The position numbers and the translations under genes were made by a program. From positions 248,001-312,000 of the forward strand of contig NZ_QGDV01000003.1 of NCBI RefSeq assembly GCF_003149025.1: a stretch of 64,000 bases of DNA. The letters run 5' to 3'. The notes beneath the pieces are model-generated. The model did not search any database. It saw nothing but the letters and a program-made list of their open reading frames with translations, and was not told the DNA's origin. This DNA is from Rathayibacter iranicus NCPPB 2253 = VKM Ac-1602. Its GTDB lineage: Bacteria > Actinomycetota > Actinomycetes > Actinomycetales > Microbacteriaceae. Shown here one piece after another: positions 55,611-64,000 of this stretch (positions are counted from its first letter, which is position 1; each line of letters begins with the position of its first letter).

Positions 55611-55805
55611 TCCCGCCGCTTCGGCAAGGGAGTGCAGGGTGGCACGCCGCCCCGCATGAGCACGACGAGCACGTCAATACCCCCGCTACACCAGAAATCG
55701 CGCAGCACTCCGGCTTAGCCGGGATGGACGGCGAGGACACCTTCGGTCGGAGGCCGAGGCACCGGTGTTGCTTCATACCTCCACTCACTCACAGGAGAAG
55801 CCACA

Positions 55806-56186
55806 ATGGCACGTCTGGCAGGAGTAGACATCCCGCGCGAGAAGCGCGTGGAGGTCGCACTGACCTACATCTACGGTGTCGGCCGCACTCGCGCGCTCGC
55901 GACCCTCAGCGACACCGGGATCGACGGCAACATCCGCGTCAAGGATCTCAGCGACGAGCAGCTCATCGCTCTGCGCGATCACATCGAAGGCAACTACAAG
56001 GTGGAGGGTGACCTCCGTCGCGAGGTCGCCGCCGATATCCGCCGCAAGGTCGAGATCGGCTCGTACGAGGGCCTCCGTCACCGTCGCGGCCTCCCGGTCC
56101 GTGGACAGCGCACCAAGACGAACGCGCGCACCCGCAAGGGACCCAAGCGCACCGTCGCCGGCAAGAAGAAGGCCGGCCGCAAGTAA
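55806..56186 (+). CDS. rpsM: 30S ribosomal protein S13
   Basis: The 126-residue protein begins [20 protein letters not shown] and has [20 protein letters not shown]. It contacts the 50S subunit and P-site tRNA. Start preceded by AGGAGAA. Confidence 0.98.
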   Translation: MARLAGVDIPREKRVEVALTYIYGVGRTRALATLSDTGIDGNIRVKDLSDEQLIALRDHIEGNYKVEGDLRREVAADIRRKVEIGSYEGLRHRRGLPVRGQRTKTNARTRKGPKRTVAGKKKAGRK

Positions 56187-56219
56187 CGCGGGCGACACGG
56201 ACCTAGAGGAGATACAGAA

Positions 56220-56618
56220 TTGGCTACCCCCAAGTCGGCTGCGCGCAAGCCGCGCCGCAAGGAGAAGAAGAACATCGCAGTGGGTCAGGCCCACATCAAG
56301 TCGACGTTCAATAACACGATCGTCTCGATCACCGACCCCGCCGGTGCCGTCATCAGTTGGGCCTCGTCCGGCGTGGTGGGCTTCAAGGGCTCGCGCAAGT
56401 CGACGCCGTTCGCGGCGCAGCTCGCCGCTGAGTCGGCTGCGCGTCAGGCGCAGGAGCACGGTATGAAGAAGGTCGACGTCTTCGTCAAGGGCCCGGGTTC
56501 GGGTCGTGAGACTGCGATCCGTTCCCTCCAGGCCGCAGGCCTCGAGGTCGGCTCGATCAACGACGTCACGCCGCAGGCGCACAACGGCTGCCGCCCGCCG
56601 AAGCGTCGCCGCGTCTAA
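56220..56618 (+). CDS. rpsK: 30S ribosomal protein S11 (TTG start)
   Basis: The 132-residue protein has [21 protein letters not shown] and ends [13 protein letters not shown]. The first codon is TTG at 56220 ([14 protein letters not shown]), with AGAGGAGA upstream; no ATG or GTG fits. A rare start for a highly expressed gene. Confidence 0.96.
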   Translation: MATPKSAARKPRRKEKKNIAVGQAHIKSTFNNTIVSITDPAGAVISWASSGVVGFKGSRKSTPFAAQLAAESAARQAQEHGMKKVDVFVKGPGSGRETAIRSLQAAGLEVGSINDVTPQAHNGCRPPKRRRV

Positions 56619-56724
56619 GCAGCACTCGCAGCCGTCGGTCGGCCGCACGATCCGCTGTCGTAGCGGGGACTGGGGTCGACCGGCGGATCGCGCATTTCTT
56701 TCACAACTCCACACCTCGCAAACG

Positions 56725-56748
56725 CACGTGTCATATAGCGGACACGTG
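56725..56748 (+). promoter_or_regulatory. Palindrome just before rpoA
   Basis: CACGTGTC (56725-56732) and GACACGTG (56741-56748) form a perfect 8-bp stem next to the AAAGGA ribosome site of rpoA. It could be an operator or an RNA hairpin tuning rpoA. Confidence 0.5.
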
Positions 56749-56765
56749 ATCGAAAGGAATCATCA

Positions 56766-57752
56766 GTGCTTATCGCACAGCGCCCGACGCTCACCGAGGA
56801 GAACATCTCGGAGTTCCGTTCCCGCTTCGTCATCGAGCCCCTCGAGCCCGGCTTCGGCTACACGCTCGGAAACTCGTTGCGTCGCACCCTGCTGTCCTCT
56901 ATCCCCGGCGCCGCTGTCACCAGCATCCGGATCGACGGAGTCCTGCACGAGTTCACGACCGTCCCCGGGGTCCGCGAGGATGTCACCGAGATCATCCTGA
57001 ACATCAAGGGTCTCGTCGTCTCCTCGGAGCATGACGAGCCGATCACCGCCTACCTGCGCAAGCAGGGCGCCGGTCAGGTCACCGCCGCCGACATCTCGGC
57101 TCCGGCCGGCGTCGAGATCCACAATCCGGAACTCGTCATCGCCACGCTGAATGACAAGGCGAAGTTCGAACTCGAACTCACCATCGAGCGCGGCCGCGGC
57201 TACGTCTCGGCGACCCAGAACCGCAGCGAGTTCTCCGAGGCCGGCCAGATCCCGGTCGACTCGATCTACTCGCCCGTGTTGAAGGTCACCTACCGCGTCG
57301 AGGCCACCCGTGCCGGCGAGCGTACCGACTTCGACCGCCTGGTCGTCGACGTGGAGAGCAAGGCCGCGATCACGCCCCGTGACGCGATCGCCTCCGCAGG
57401 ACGCACGCTGACCGAGCTCTTCGGGCTCGCCCGTGAGTTGAACAACGCGGCCGAGGGCATCGAGATTGGCCCCGCGCCGGTCGATGCTGTCCTCTCGACC
57501 GAGCTGTCCATGCCCATCGAGGACCTCGACCTCTCGGTGCGCAGCTACAACTGCCTCAAGCGCGAGGGCATCAACAATGTGAACGAGCTCGTCGCCCTCT
57601 CGGAGACGCAGCTCATGAACATCCGCAACTTCGGTCAGAAGTCGGTGGATGAGGTCAAGGAGAAGCTCACGGAGCTGGGCCTGTCGCTCAAGGACTCGGT
57701 TCCCGGGTTCGATGGTGCCCACTTCTACAGCTACGACGACGAGAGCATCTAG
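56766..57752 (+). CDS. rpoA: DNA-directed RNA polymerase alpha subunit
   Basis: The 328-residue protein from GTG 56766 has [20 protein letters not shown], the dimer domain and the C-terminal domain ([38 protein letters not shown]). It scaffolds RNA polymerase assembly and contacts activators and UP elements. Confidence 0.98.
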   Translation: MLIAQRPTLTEENISEFRSRFVIEPLEPGFGYTLGNSLRRTLLSSIPGAAVTSIRIDGVLHEFTTVPGVREDVTEIILNIKGLVVSSEHDEPITAYLRKQGAGQVTAADISAPAGVEIHNPELVIATLNDKAKFELELTIERGRGYVSATQNRSEFSEAGQIPVDSIYSPVLKVTYRVEATRAGERTDFDRLVVDVESKAAITPRDAIASAGRTLTELFGLARELNNAAEGIEIGPAPVDAVLSTELSMPIEDLDLSVRSYNCLKREGINNVNELVALSETQLMNIRNFGQKSVDEVKEKLTELGLSLKDSVPGFDGAHFYSYDDESI

Positions 57753-57822
57753 GTCTCTCGCCCCGGAGCCCCGGCTTCTCGCGTCCGACCTGCTGACACC
57801 CCTTTAGTACTGGAGTAAACCC

Positions 57823-58365
57823 ATGCCCAAGCCCACCAAGGGCCCCCGCCTCGGAGGCGGTCCCGCACACGAGCGTCTGCTCCTCGCGAATCTGGCCGCG
57901 GCCCTGTTCACGCATAAGAGCATCAAGACGACCGAAACCAAGGCCAAGCGCCTGCGTCCGCTCGCCGAGCGTCTGGTGACGTTCGCCAAGCGCGGCGACC
58001 TGCACGCCCGCCGCCGCGTTCTCGCGACGATCGGCGACAAGTCGGTCGTTCACGAACTCTTCACCGAGATCGCTCCGCTCGTCGCCGAGCGCGAGGGCGG
58101 CTACACCCGCATCACCAAGATCGGTCCCCGCAAGGGGGATAACGCGCCGATGGCCGTCATCGAGCTCGTCCTCGAGCCCGTGACGCCGAAGGTGAAGAAG
58201 TCGAGCACCACCACGTCGCCCGTGTCCGCTCCGGTGGACGAGGCTCCCGTCGAGGAGGCGTCCGTGCAGGATGCTGCCGCCGACGATGCCGCTGCCGACG
58301 ACGCCGCAGTGCAGGACGCTCCGGTTGAGGAGACTCCGGTCGCGGAGACCGGCGAGACCAAGTAG
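57823..58365 (+). CDS. rplQ: 50S ribosomal protein L17 with acidic C-terminal extension
   Basis: The L17 core (1-120: [37 protein letters not shown]) is followed by about 55 residues rich in Ala, Asp, Glu and Val with imperfect repeats ([13 protein letters not shown]). It ends the operon; a terminator follows. Confidence 0.97.
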   Translation: MPKPTKGPRLGGGPAHERLLLANLAAALFTHKSIKTTETKAKRLRPLAERLVTFAKRGDLHARRRVLATIGDKSVVHELFTEIAPLVAEREGGYTRITKIGPRKGDNAPMAVIELVLEPVTPKVKKSSTTTSPVSAPVDEAPVEEASVQDAAADDAAADDAAVQDAPVEETPVAETGETK

Positions 58366-58379
58366 TCACATCCACATAA

Positions 58380-58420
58380 CGAGAGCCCTCCGCCCCCACC
58401 GGGACGGGGGGCTCTCGTCG
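58380..58420 (+). terminator. Terminator of the rpoA-rplQ operon
   Basis: CGAGAGCCCTCCGCCCC starting at 58380 pairs with the segment ending GGGGGGCTCTCG at about 58418, just after the rplQ stop. Confidence 0.8.
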
Positions 58421-58542
58421 TCTCCACGAGCGGTGGCGATGGCGTGAAATGCCGCTTACGATGACATGGCCGGGCTCGACGAGCGTGGTTGCGCCGGAAA
58501 TAGCGCTTACGGGGAGAACCCTCGTCACCCTCGGAGGAGCCC

Positions 58543-59091
58543 GTGCGACTGCATCGTCCGGCTCGTCTGGCGATGCTCGCGCTGGTCCTCGGTGCGGTGC
58601 TTAGCGGCTGCGCATCCGGCGATGTGATCGACGTGCCGGAGTCGGCGGGCAACGTCATCGCGAACGCCGCGCCGAGGAGCACGCCCTCGGTCGGCGCAAC
58701 GGTCGATTCGGTGGACTGCGGCGTCGCTCTTCCGGCCATCGTCGTCGAGCACGACCTCGGCCTGCCGGCCGGGACCGTGACCCTCGCACCTGCCGGACAG
58801 GTGTGCTCCTACACGATCGCGGGCGACGACTCGGCCGTCGTGCTCACCCTGCGCCGGGGACCGCTCCTCGAGACATTCACGGATGCGGGAGAAGCCGTCG
58901 GCGCTGTCCCTCTCTCGCTCGGCATGGCGGGCTATTGGCTCCCCGGGTCGGGATCGGCCCCGTCGGAACTCGCCGTGCTCGCGGGTGGCTGGGAGCTGCA
59001 CGTCGTCTCCTCTCTCGGTGGACAGTCGACTCTGGTCGGCTGGGCATGCGTCGCGCTGGCCTCGGTCGGGGTGCCGCTCGCGGTGGCGTGA
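58543..59091 (+). CDS. Putative secreted lipoprotein of unknown function
   Basis: The 182-residue protein from GTG 58543 (GGAGGAG upstream) has a signal peptide and lipobox LSGC with Cys23. The mature part is Ser/Gly/Val-rich with two further Cys residues (SVDCGVALP and GQVCSYT) that may form a disulphide. No domain is recognised. Confidence 0.65.
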   Translation: MRLHRPARLAMLALVLGAVLSGCASGDVIDVPESAGNVIANAAPRSTPSVGATVDSVDCGVALPAIVVEHDLGLPAGTVTLAPAGQVCSYTIAGDDSAVVLTLRRGPLLETFTDAGEAVGAVPLSLGMAGYWLPGSGSAPSELAVLAGGWELHVVSSLGGQSTLVGWACVALASVGVPLAVA

Positions 59092-59117
59092 GAGCGACTC
59101 CGCTCTAGGATCGAGGG

Positions 59118-59996
59118 ATGCCGCACCGCGTCCGCCTCGATCTGGCCTACGACGGCACGCATTTTTCTGGCTGGGCCAAGCAGCCGGGTCTTCGGACGGT
59201 TCAGGGGGTGCTCGAGGAGTCGCTGGCACTCGTGCTGCGCTCCGAGGAGCACCCGACAGTGACCGTCGCCGGGCGCACCGACGTCGGTGTCCACGCGAGC
59301 GCGCAGGTCGCCCACGTCGACCTGACTCCCGAGCAGTGGGCCAGGTTGAGCGGCGGAGGTCGTCGCGCAGAGGAGGAGCCGCTGCCTCCTGCCGCGATCC
59401 TCGAGCGGCGGCTGCGCGGCATCTTGGGTCAGTACTCCGATGTCTCGGTGCACCGCGTGACGCAGGCAGCGGCGGGATTCGACGCCCGCTTCTCGGCCCG
59501 CTGGCGCCGGTACGAGTACCGCCTCGCTGACGCCTCCTCACTGCGGCATCCGCTCGAGCGGGTGTTCACGACCTGGATCACCGAGTCCCTCGAGCTCGAC
59601 GCGATGAACGGTGCCGCTCGCTCGCTCCTCGGTCTGCACGACTACGCGTCGTTCTGTCGGGCGAGGGAGGGCGCTACGACTATCCGCAGCCTCCTCGACT
59701 TCGCCTGGGAGCGGGACGTCGACGGTGTGCTGCATGCGCACGTCCGCGCCGATGCGTTTTGTCACAGCATGGTCCGCGCGCTGGTGGGGGCCTGCGTGGC
59801 GGTAGGCGCGCGCAAGCTCGACGCGGCGGCCGTACCCGTGCTGCGCGACGCGGCCCGGCGGACGAACGCGTTCGCGGTCATGCCGGCTCGCGGCCTCATC
59901 CTGCGCGAAGTCGACTACCCCGAGGATGCGGCGCTCGCAGCGCGCGCGGTCGTGACGCGCGCCAAGCGCACGGCGCAATCGGAGGGGTCGGAGTAG
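59118..59996 (+). CDS. truA: tRNA pseudouridine(38-40) synthase
   Basis: The 292-residue enzyme has LDLAYDGTHFSGWAKQPGLR, the catalytic Asp55 in AGRTDVGVHASAQVAH and ADAFCHSMVRALVGA. It isomerises U38-U40 in tRNA anticodon arms. A segment of about 20 residues (GGGRRAEEEP) is inserted after the active site. TAGGAT ends 6 bases before the ATG, suggesting a leaderless mRNA. Confidence 0.95.
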   Translation: MPHRVRLDLAYDGTHFSGWAKQPGLRTVQGVLEESLALVLRSEEHPTVTVAGRTDVGVHASAQVAHVDLTPEQWARLSGGGRRAEEEPLPPAAILERRLRGILGQYSDVSVHRVTQAAAGFDARFSARWRRYEYRLADASSLRHPLERVFTTWITESLELDAMNGAARSLLGLHDYASFCRAREGATTIRSLLDFAWERDVDGVLHAHVRADAFCHSMVRALVGACVAVGARKLDAAAVPVLRDAARRTNAFAVMPARGLILREVDYPEDAALAARAVVTRAKRTAQSEGSE

Positions 59997-60038
59997 GAGC
60001 ACCGAGTCGGAGGCGGGCGGCGCTTCCGAGAATCGTGC

Positions 60039-60083
60039 TTGGGATCACCTGGGCTTTGCTGTAATGTCGACCCTTGGTGTTTT
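60039..60083 (+). promoter_or_regulatory. rplM promoter and conserved initial transcribed sequence
   Basis: TTGGGA at 60039-60044, 17 bases, TAATGT at 60062-60067. TCGACCCTTGGTGTTTT at 60067-60083 is shared exactly with infA. A 120-base leader follows. Confidence 0.75.
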
Positions 60084-60204
60084 CGGCCGTGTGTCGAGCG
60101 CCCGAAGTTGAGCCCTCCACCGGATCAGTTCGCCCCTTCGCGGGTCGAACAGCCACGGAGCGGGATTCACGAACACCTCACTCCGATCAGAAAGCAGCAC
60201 TCAC

Positions 60205-60651
60205 GTGACTCGCACTTTTTCTCCGAAGCCGGCTGATGTCCAGCACGACTGGATCGTCATCGACGCGGCCGACGTCGTGCTTGGTCGTCTCGCCACCCAC
60301 GCTGCGGCTCTCCTGCGCGGCAAGCACAAGGCGACTTTCGCGCCGCACATGGACATGGGTGACTTCGTCATCATTGTCAACGCGGATAAGGTCGCACTGA
60401 CCGGCCAGAAGCTCTTGCAGAAGAAGGCCTACCGCCACTCCGGCTACCCGGGCGGCCTCTCGGCCACCACGTACGCCGAACTCCTCGAGAAGAACCCGGT
60501 CCGCGCCGTCGAGAAGGCCATCCGCGGCATGCTCCCCAAGAACTCCCTCGGCCGTGCGCAGTTGCGCAAGCTGAAGGTCTACACGGGCTCCGAGCACCCC
60601 CACGCGGCGCAGCAGCCTCAGGCGTACGCCTTCAACCAGGTCGCCCAGTAG
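60205..60651 (+). CDS. rplM: 50S ribosomal protein L13
   Basis: The 148-residue protein has [22 protein letters not shown] and [19 protein letters not shown] start 60205. It forms an operon with rpsI. Confidence 0.98.
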   Translation: MTRTFSPKPADVQHDWIVIDAADVVLGRLATHAAALLRGKHKATFAPHMDMGDFVIIVNADKVALTGQKLLQKKAYRHSGYPGGLSATTYAELLEKNPVRAVEKAIRGMLPKNSLGRAQLRKLKVYTGSEHPHAAQQPQAYAFNQVAQ

Positions 60652-60705
60652 GCTCCGGCCCCTCCCCGACATCTCAGACTTCGAAGACAAAGGATCACCT
60701 GAACC

Positions 60706-61191
60706 GTGGCGCAGATCGCAGACCAGATTGACGTGGCTCCCGAGAGCTACTCCACCGAAAGCCCGGCCACCGAGGCGTCCCCGACGCCGCGCGCCGTGCT
60801 CAACGTCTCCGGCGCAGCCGTGGGCCGCCGCAAGCAGGCCATCGCCCGCGTGCGCCTCGTCCCCGGCAACGGTGGCATGACCGTGAATGCTCGCGAGTTC
60901 GCGGAGTACTTCCCCAACAAGCTGCACCAGCAGCTCATCACAGACCCATTCAAGGTGCTCGACCTCATCGGCTCCTACGACGTCGTGGCGAAGATCACCG
61001 GCGGCGGCCCCTCCGGTCAGGCCGGCGCTCTGCGTCTCGCGATCGCCCGTGCGCTGAACGAGATCGACCGTGAGAACAACCGCGCCGTCCTCAAGAAGGC
61101 GGGCTTCCTGACCCGCGACGCCCGCGTCATCGAGCGCAAGAAGGCCGGTCTCAAGAAGGCCCGCAAGGCGTCCCAGTTCTCGAAGCGCTGA
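60706..61191 (+). CDS. rpsI: 30S ribosomal protein S9 with N-terminal extension
   Basis: The S9 core starts around residue 27 ([17 protein letters not shown]) and ends with the P-site tail [11 protein letters not shown]. The first 25-30 residues are acidic and Ser/Thr-rich. GTG start 60706. Confidence 0.97.
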   Translation: MAQIADQIDVAPESYSTESPATEASPTPRAVLNVSGAAVGRRKQAIARVRLVPGNGGMTVNAREFAEYFPNKLHQQLITDPFKVLDLIGSYDVVAKITGGGPSGQAGALRLAIARALNEIDRENNRAVLKKAGFLTRDARVIERKKAGLKKARKASQFSKR

Positions 61192-61244
61192 TCGACGCGG
61201 CCGTCCGGCCGTTCGACCAGAAGCTCGAGAAGGGACTGCGCACC

Positions 61245-62594
61245 ATGCCGCGCCTGTTCGGAACAGACGGAGTCCGTGGCCTCGCCAATCGCGAGGTCAC
61301 GGCAAACCTGGCCCTCGGCCTCGCTCAGGCGGCCGCCCGTGTACTCGGAGCGGTCGCCAGGGCAGAGGGTCGTCGGCCCGTCGCCGTGCTCGCCCGCGAC
61401 CCCCGCATCTCCGGTCAGTTCATCGGTGCGGCCGTCGCTGCCGGGCTTGCGAGCGCCGGTGTCGACGTGCTCGATGCTGGCGTCATCCCGACTCCAGCCA
61501 CCGCCTACCTCATCGCCGACGAGGGTGCGGACTTCGGCGTCATGATCTCGGCGTCGCACAATCCTGCTGCCGATAACGGCATCAAGTTCTTCGCCGCCGG
61601 TGGACGTAAGTTGCCCGACGAACTCGAGAACCGCATCGAAGCGGCGCTCGGAGTCCCTCCGCTCACGCCTACCGGCGCTGACGTCGGACGCATCCGCCGC
61701 TTCTCCGACGCCGAGGACCGCTACGTCCTCCATTTGCTCGGCTCCCTGGAGGGCACGCGGCTGGACGGCCTGCATGTCGTCATCGATTGCGCGCACGGCG
61801 CCGCGGCCGGTATCTCGCCCGAGGTGTTCACCGATGCCGGAGCGACCGTGACCGTCATCGGCAACGATCCGGACGGCCTCAATATCAATGACGGGGTGGG
61901 ATCGACTCACCTCGACACCGTCGCGGCAGCCGTGCTCGCTGCCGGTGCCGACCTCGGCATCGCTCACGACGGCGACGCCGACCGTTGCCTCGCCGTTGAC
62001 GCCAAGGGTCGTGTCGTGGACGGCGACCAGATCATGGCGATCCTCGCGACCGCGATGGCGCGCCGCGGATCTCTCCGCGACGGGGTGCTCGTCGCGACGG
62101 TGATGAGCAACCTAGGCCTCAAGCTGGCGATGGCCGACGCCGGCATCCGCGTCATCGAGACAGCGGTCGGCGACCGCTACGTCCTCGAGGCAATGAACGA
62201 CGGCGACTTCTCTCTCGGCGGGGAGCAGTCCGGCCACGTGATTATGAGCCGTTACGCCACAACCGGCGACGGCGTCCTCACCGGGCTCCAGCTCGCGGCC
62301 GAGATGGCACGCACGGGGCGGAGCATCGCGGAACTCGCCGCCGTGATGGACGTGTTCCCGCAGACGCTCGTCAACGTTCGCGGCGTCGACCGCGAGGGCG
62401 TCCACGACGACGACGTGATCGCCTCCGCGATTGCCGATGCCGAGGCCGAGCTGGGCAGCGACGGGCGGGTGCTCCTGCGCCCCTCGGGCACCGAGCCGAT
62501 GGTGCGGGTGATGGTGGAGGCCAAAACGCAGGAGACGGCCGACCGCCTTGCGGACTCCCTGGCCGCCGTGGTGCTGGAGCGGTTGCGCTCCTAG
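61245..62594 (+). CDS. glmM: Phosphoglucosamine mutase
   Basis: The 449-residue enzyme has [14 protein letters not shown], the phosphoserine Ser104 in [16 protein letters not shown], the metal loop [11 protein letters not shown] and [15 protein letters not shown]. It converts glucosamine-6-phosphate to glucosamine-1-phosphate for cell-wall precursors. glmS lies further downstream, so two steps of the pathway are close. Confidence 0.97.
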   Translation: MPRLFGTDGVRGLANREVTANLALGLAQAAARVLGAVARAEGRRPVAVLARDPRISGQFIGAAVAAGLASAGVDVLDAGVIPTPATAYLIADEGADFGVMISASHNPAADNGIKFFAAGGRKLPDELENRIEAALGVPPLTPTGADVGRIRRFSDAEDRYVLHLLGSLEGTRLDGLHVVIDCAHGAAAGISPEVFTDAGATVTVIGNDPDGLNINDGVGSTHLDTVAAAVLAAGADLGIAHDGDADRCLAVDAKGRVVDGDQIMAILATAMARRGSLRDGVLVATVMSNLGLKLAMADAGIRVIETAVGDRYVLEAMNDGDFSLGGEQSGHVIMSRYATTGDGVLTGLQLAAEMARTGRSIAELAAVMDVFPQTLVNVRGVDREGVHDDDVIASAIADAEAELGSDGRVLLRPSGTEPMVRVMVEAKTQETADRLADSLAAVVLERLRS

Positions 62595-62652
62595 TCGCCG
62601 CGCGTCGGTCGGCGTCTTCCGCGAGGCTCTCGCTCGCGAGATGGGGCGAGTC

Positions 62653-62717
62653 GGACGAGATGGCCTGCCGCGGCGGCGGATCTCGTCCGTTCGCGCGGAT
62701 CTCGCGACATTTCGCGG
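62653..62717 (+). repeat. Dispersed 3'-end repeat, copy C
   Basis: GGACGAGATGG, CTGCCGCGGCGGCGG, ATCTCGTCCGTTCG, then ATCTCGCGACATTTCGCGG. It fills the gap between the convergent glmM and coaA genes. The CATTTCGCG end lies 11 bases from the coaA stop. Confidence 0.75.
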
Positions 62718-62727
62718 CGGGCGGCGG

Positions 62728-63684
62728 TCAGATTTTGCGGAGGAGGATGGAGGAGACCGTGTGGTCGGCCTGCTTGCGCAGGACGAGGCTCGCGCGCGAG
62801 CGGGTGGGACGCACGTTCTGCACGAGGTTCGGCTCGTTGATGGCTGTCCAGATGCTCCGGGCGCGCTCGCGGGCCTCATCGGGCGTCAGCGCCGCGAAGC
62901 GATGGAAGTAGGAGTTCGGATTGGCGAAGGCGCCCTGCTGCAGGGTGAGGAAGCGCTCCTCGTACCAGCGCGCGATGTCGCTGATGCGTGCATCCACGTA
63001 GACGGTGAAGTCGAACAGGTCGCTCACCGCCAGGCCGCGCCCGGGAGCTGGAGGTTGCAGCACGTTCAAGCCCTCGATGATGAGCACGTCCGGCCGGCGC
63101 ACAACGATCTCGGCATCGGGGACGATGTCGTAGAAAAGATGCGAGTAGAAGGGAGCGCGGACCTCCGCTGCGCCGCCCTTCACCTCCGAGACGAAACGCA
63201 ACAGGGCGCGGCGGTCATACGACTCCGGGAACCCCTTACGGCTCATCAGCCCGCGCCGCTCGAGCTCGCGGTTCGGCAGGAGGAAGCCGTCGGTCGTCAC
63301 CAGCTCGACCCGCGGAGTGTCCTCCCAGCGCGCGAGCAGCTCCCGCAGCAGGCGGGCAATGGTCGATTTCCCCACCGCGACGGAGCCGGCGACGCCGATC
63401 ACGAACGGCGTGGGCTGTGCGCGCTCGCCGAGGAAGGTGCTTGTCGCGCGGTGCAGATGCTTCGCGCCCCGCGCGTAGAGGGAGAGCAGGCGCGAGAGCG
63501 GCAGGTAGACCTCGGCGACCTCGGTCAGGCTCAGCCGGTCGCCGAGTCCACGCAGTTGCACGACCTCGGTCTCGGTGAGGGGCAGCTCGGTGTTCCGGGC
63601 CAGTTCGGCCCAGTCGGAGCGGACGATCTCGACGAAAGGGGAGGGATGGGCGTCGCGCGCGGGATCGCGGAGTGACGACGGCAT
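62728..63684 (-). CDS. coaA: Pantothenate kinase type I
   Basis: The 318-residue kinase starts [20 protein letters not shown] and has the P-loop [12 protein letters not shown] (97-108), [25 protein letters not shown] and the ending [13 protein letters not shown]. It commits pantothenate to CoA. TAGGAT lies 8 bases before the start on the minus strand. Divergent to glmS with a 78-base gap. Confidence 0.96.
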   Translation of the reverse strand: MPSSLRDPARDAHPSPFVEIVRSDWAELARNTELPLTETEVVQLRGLGDRLSLTEVAEVYLPLSRLLSLYARGAKHLHRATSTFLGERAQPTPFVIGVAGSVAVGKSTIARLLRELLARWEDTPRVELVTTDGFLLPNRELERRGLMSRKGFPESYDRRALLRFVSEVKGGAAEVRAPFYSHLFYDIVPDAEIVVRRPDVLIIEGLNVLQPPAPGRGLAVSDLFDFTVYVDARISDIARWYEERFLTLQQGAFANPNSYFHRFAALTPDEARERARSIWTAINEPNLVQNVRPTRSRASLVLRKQADHTVSSILLRKI

Positions 63685-63762
63685 GACGACCGATCCTAGC
63701 GTCCGCCCCGCCGTGCGCTTCACGCCGCGGGAGCGGTCCCTGCGCCGCTTAGAATCGAGCCC

Positions 63763-64000
63763 ATGTGTGGAATCGTTGGATACGTCGGTGCGCGCGATAG
63801 CTTGGCCGTGCTGCTCGGAGGCTTGAAGCGTCTGGAGTACCGGGGGTACGACTCGGCGGGCGTGGCCGTGATCGACGCCGACGGACAGATCGACAGCCGC
63901 AAGCGCTCGGGCAAGCTCAGCATCCTGGTCGATGACCTCGAGGCGACTCCGCTGGCCACGGGCACGACCGGAATCGGGCACACCCGCTGGGCGACGCACG
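63763..64000 (+). CDS. glmS: Glutamine-fructose-6-phosphate aminotransferase, N-terminal part (cut by window)
   Basis: The visible 79 residues begin [20 protein letters not shown] with the N-terminal nucleophile Cys, then [14 protein letters not shown] and IGHTRWATH, the Ntn glutaminase domain. It makes glucosamine-6-phosphate. TAGAAT at 63750-63755 ends 7 bases before the ATG, suggesting leaderless transcription. Confidence 0.97.
   Translation, partial: MCGIVGYVGARDSLAVLLGGLKRLEYRGYDSAGVAVIDADGQIDSRKRSGKLSILVDDLEATPLATGTTGIGHTRWATH

Overview
The window is high-GC actinobacterial chromosome. The order of the ribosomal protein genes, the many GTG starts, the Ala/Lys-rich tails on ribosomal proteins and the mannitol PTS genes suggest the family Microbacteriaceae (order Micrococcales). 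The genus cannot be fixed from sequence alone.

Layout. (1) 1-920: 3' end of rpoC with its terminator. (2) 1017-11640: an accessory stretch with a broken AlbA/Schlafen-type gene containing IS remnants, a secreted lipase-like hydrolase, two tail-to-tail TetR paralogues, a LuxR-type regulator, a spermidine-synthase-like protein, a HAD-like protein, a polar amino-acid ABC transporter and two membrane proteins. (3) 11683-16585: str operon rpsL-rpsG-fusA-tuf. (4) 16633-19897: fructosamine kinase family protein, a 69-residue protein, topoisomerase IB and an AbiEi/DUF559-like protein. (5) 20424-32957: S10 and spc operons through secY-adk-map. There is no rpsN, and a terminator plus a new promoter lie between rplE and rpsH. 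(6) 32971-40916: a mannitol PTS locus with its own EI, HPr, EIIA, EIICB, a lone IIB, mtlD and a divergent PRD/EIIA regulator. (7) 41300-53256: a compact biosynthetic cluster. It holds a Sfp-type phosphopantetheinyl transferase, a homoserine dehydrogenase, a flavin reductase, a LysE/RhtB exporter, an A-PCP NRPS protein, a KS-AT-ACP PKS, a luciferase-like monooxygenase, a gamma-carbonic-anhydrase-like protein, a type II thioesterase and a cytosolic GltI-like binding protein. (8) 53371-54170: IS remnants, a lepB-like 3' fragment and a repeat. (9) 54171-64000: lepB, infA-rpmJ-rpsM-rpsK-rpoA-rplQ, a lipoprotein, truA, rplM-rpsI, glmM, coaA and the 5' end of glmS.

The candidate system is region 7. 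It looks self-contained: carrier-protein activation (PPTase), precursor supply (homoserine dehydrogenase), one amino-acid-loading module, one malonyl extension module with no reducing domains, an FMNH2-dependent oxidase with a matching reductase, an editing thioesterase and an exporter. The last five genes overlap by 4-8 bases, so the odd signal-less substrate-binding protein is likely part of the pathway. I do not recognise a known product.

Several smaller patterns recur across the window. A roughly 65-bp dispersed repeat with a palindromic half sits just past the 3' ends of three unrelated genes in the same relative orientation. The sequence CTTGGTGT is shared just after the -10 boxes of the rpsL, infA and rplM promoters. 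At least eight genes have a TANNNT box 6-7 bases before the start codon, which points to leaderless transcripts. All similarity statements are from reading motifs by eye; no database search was run.
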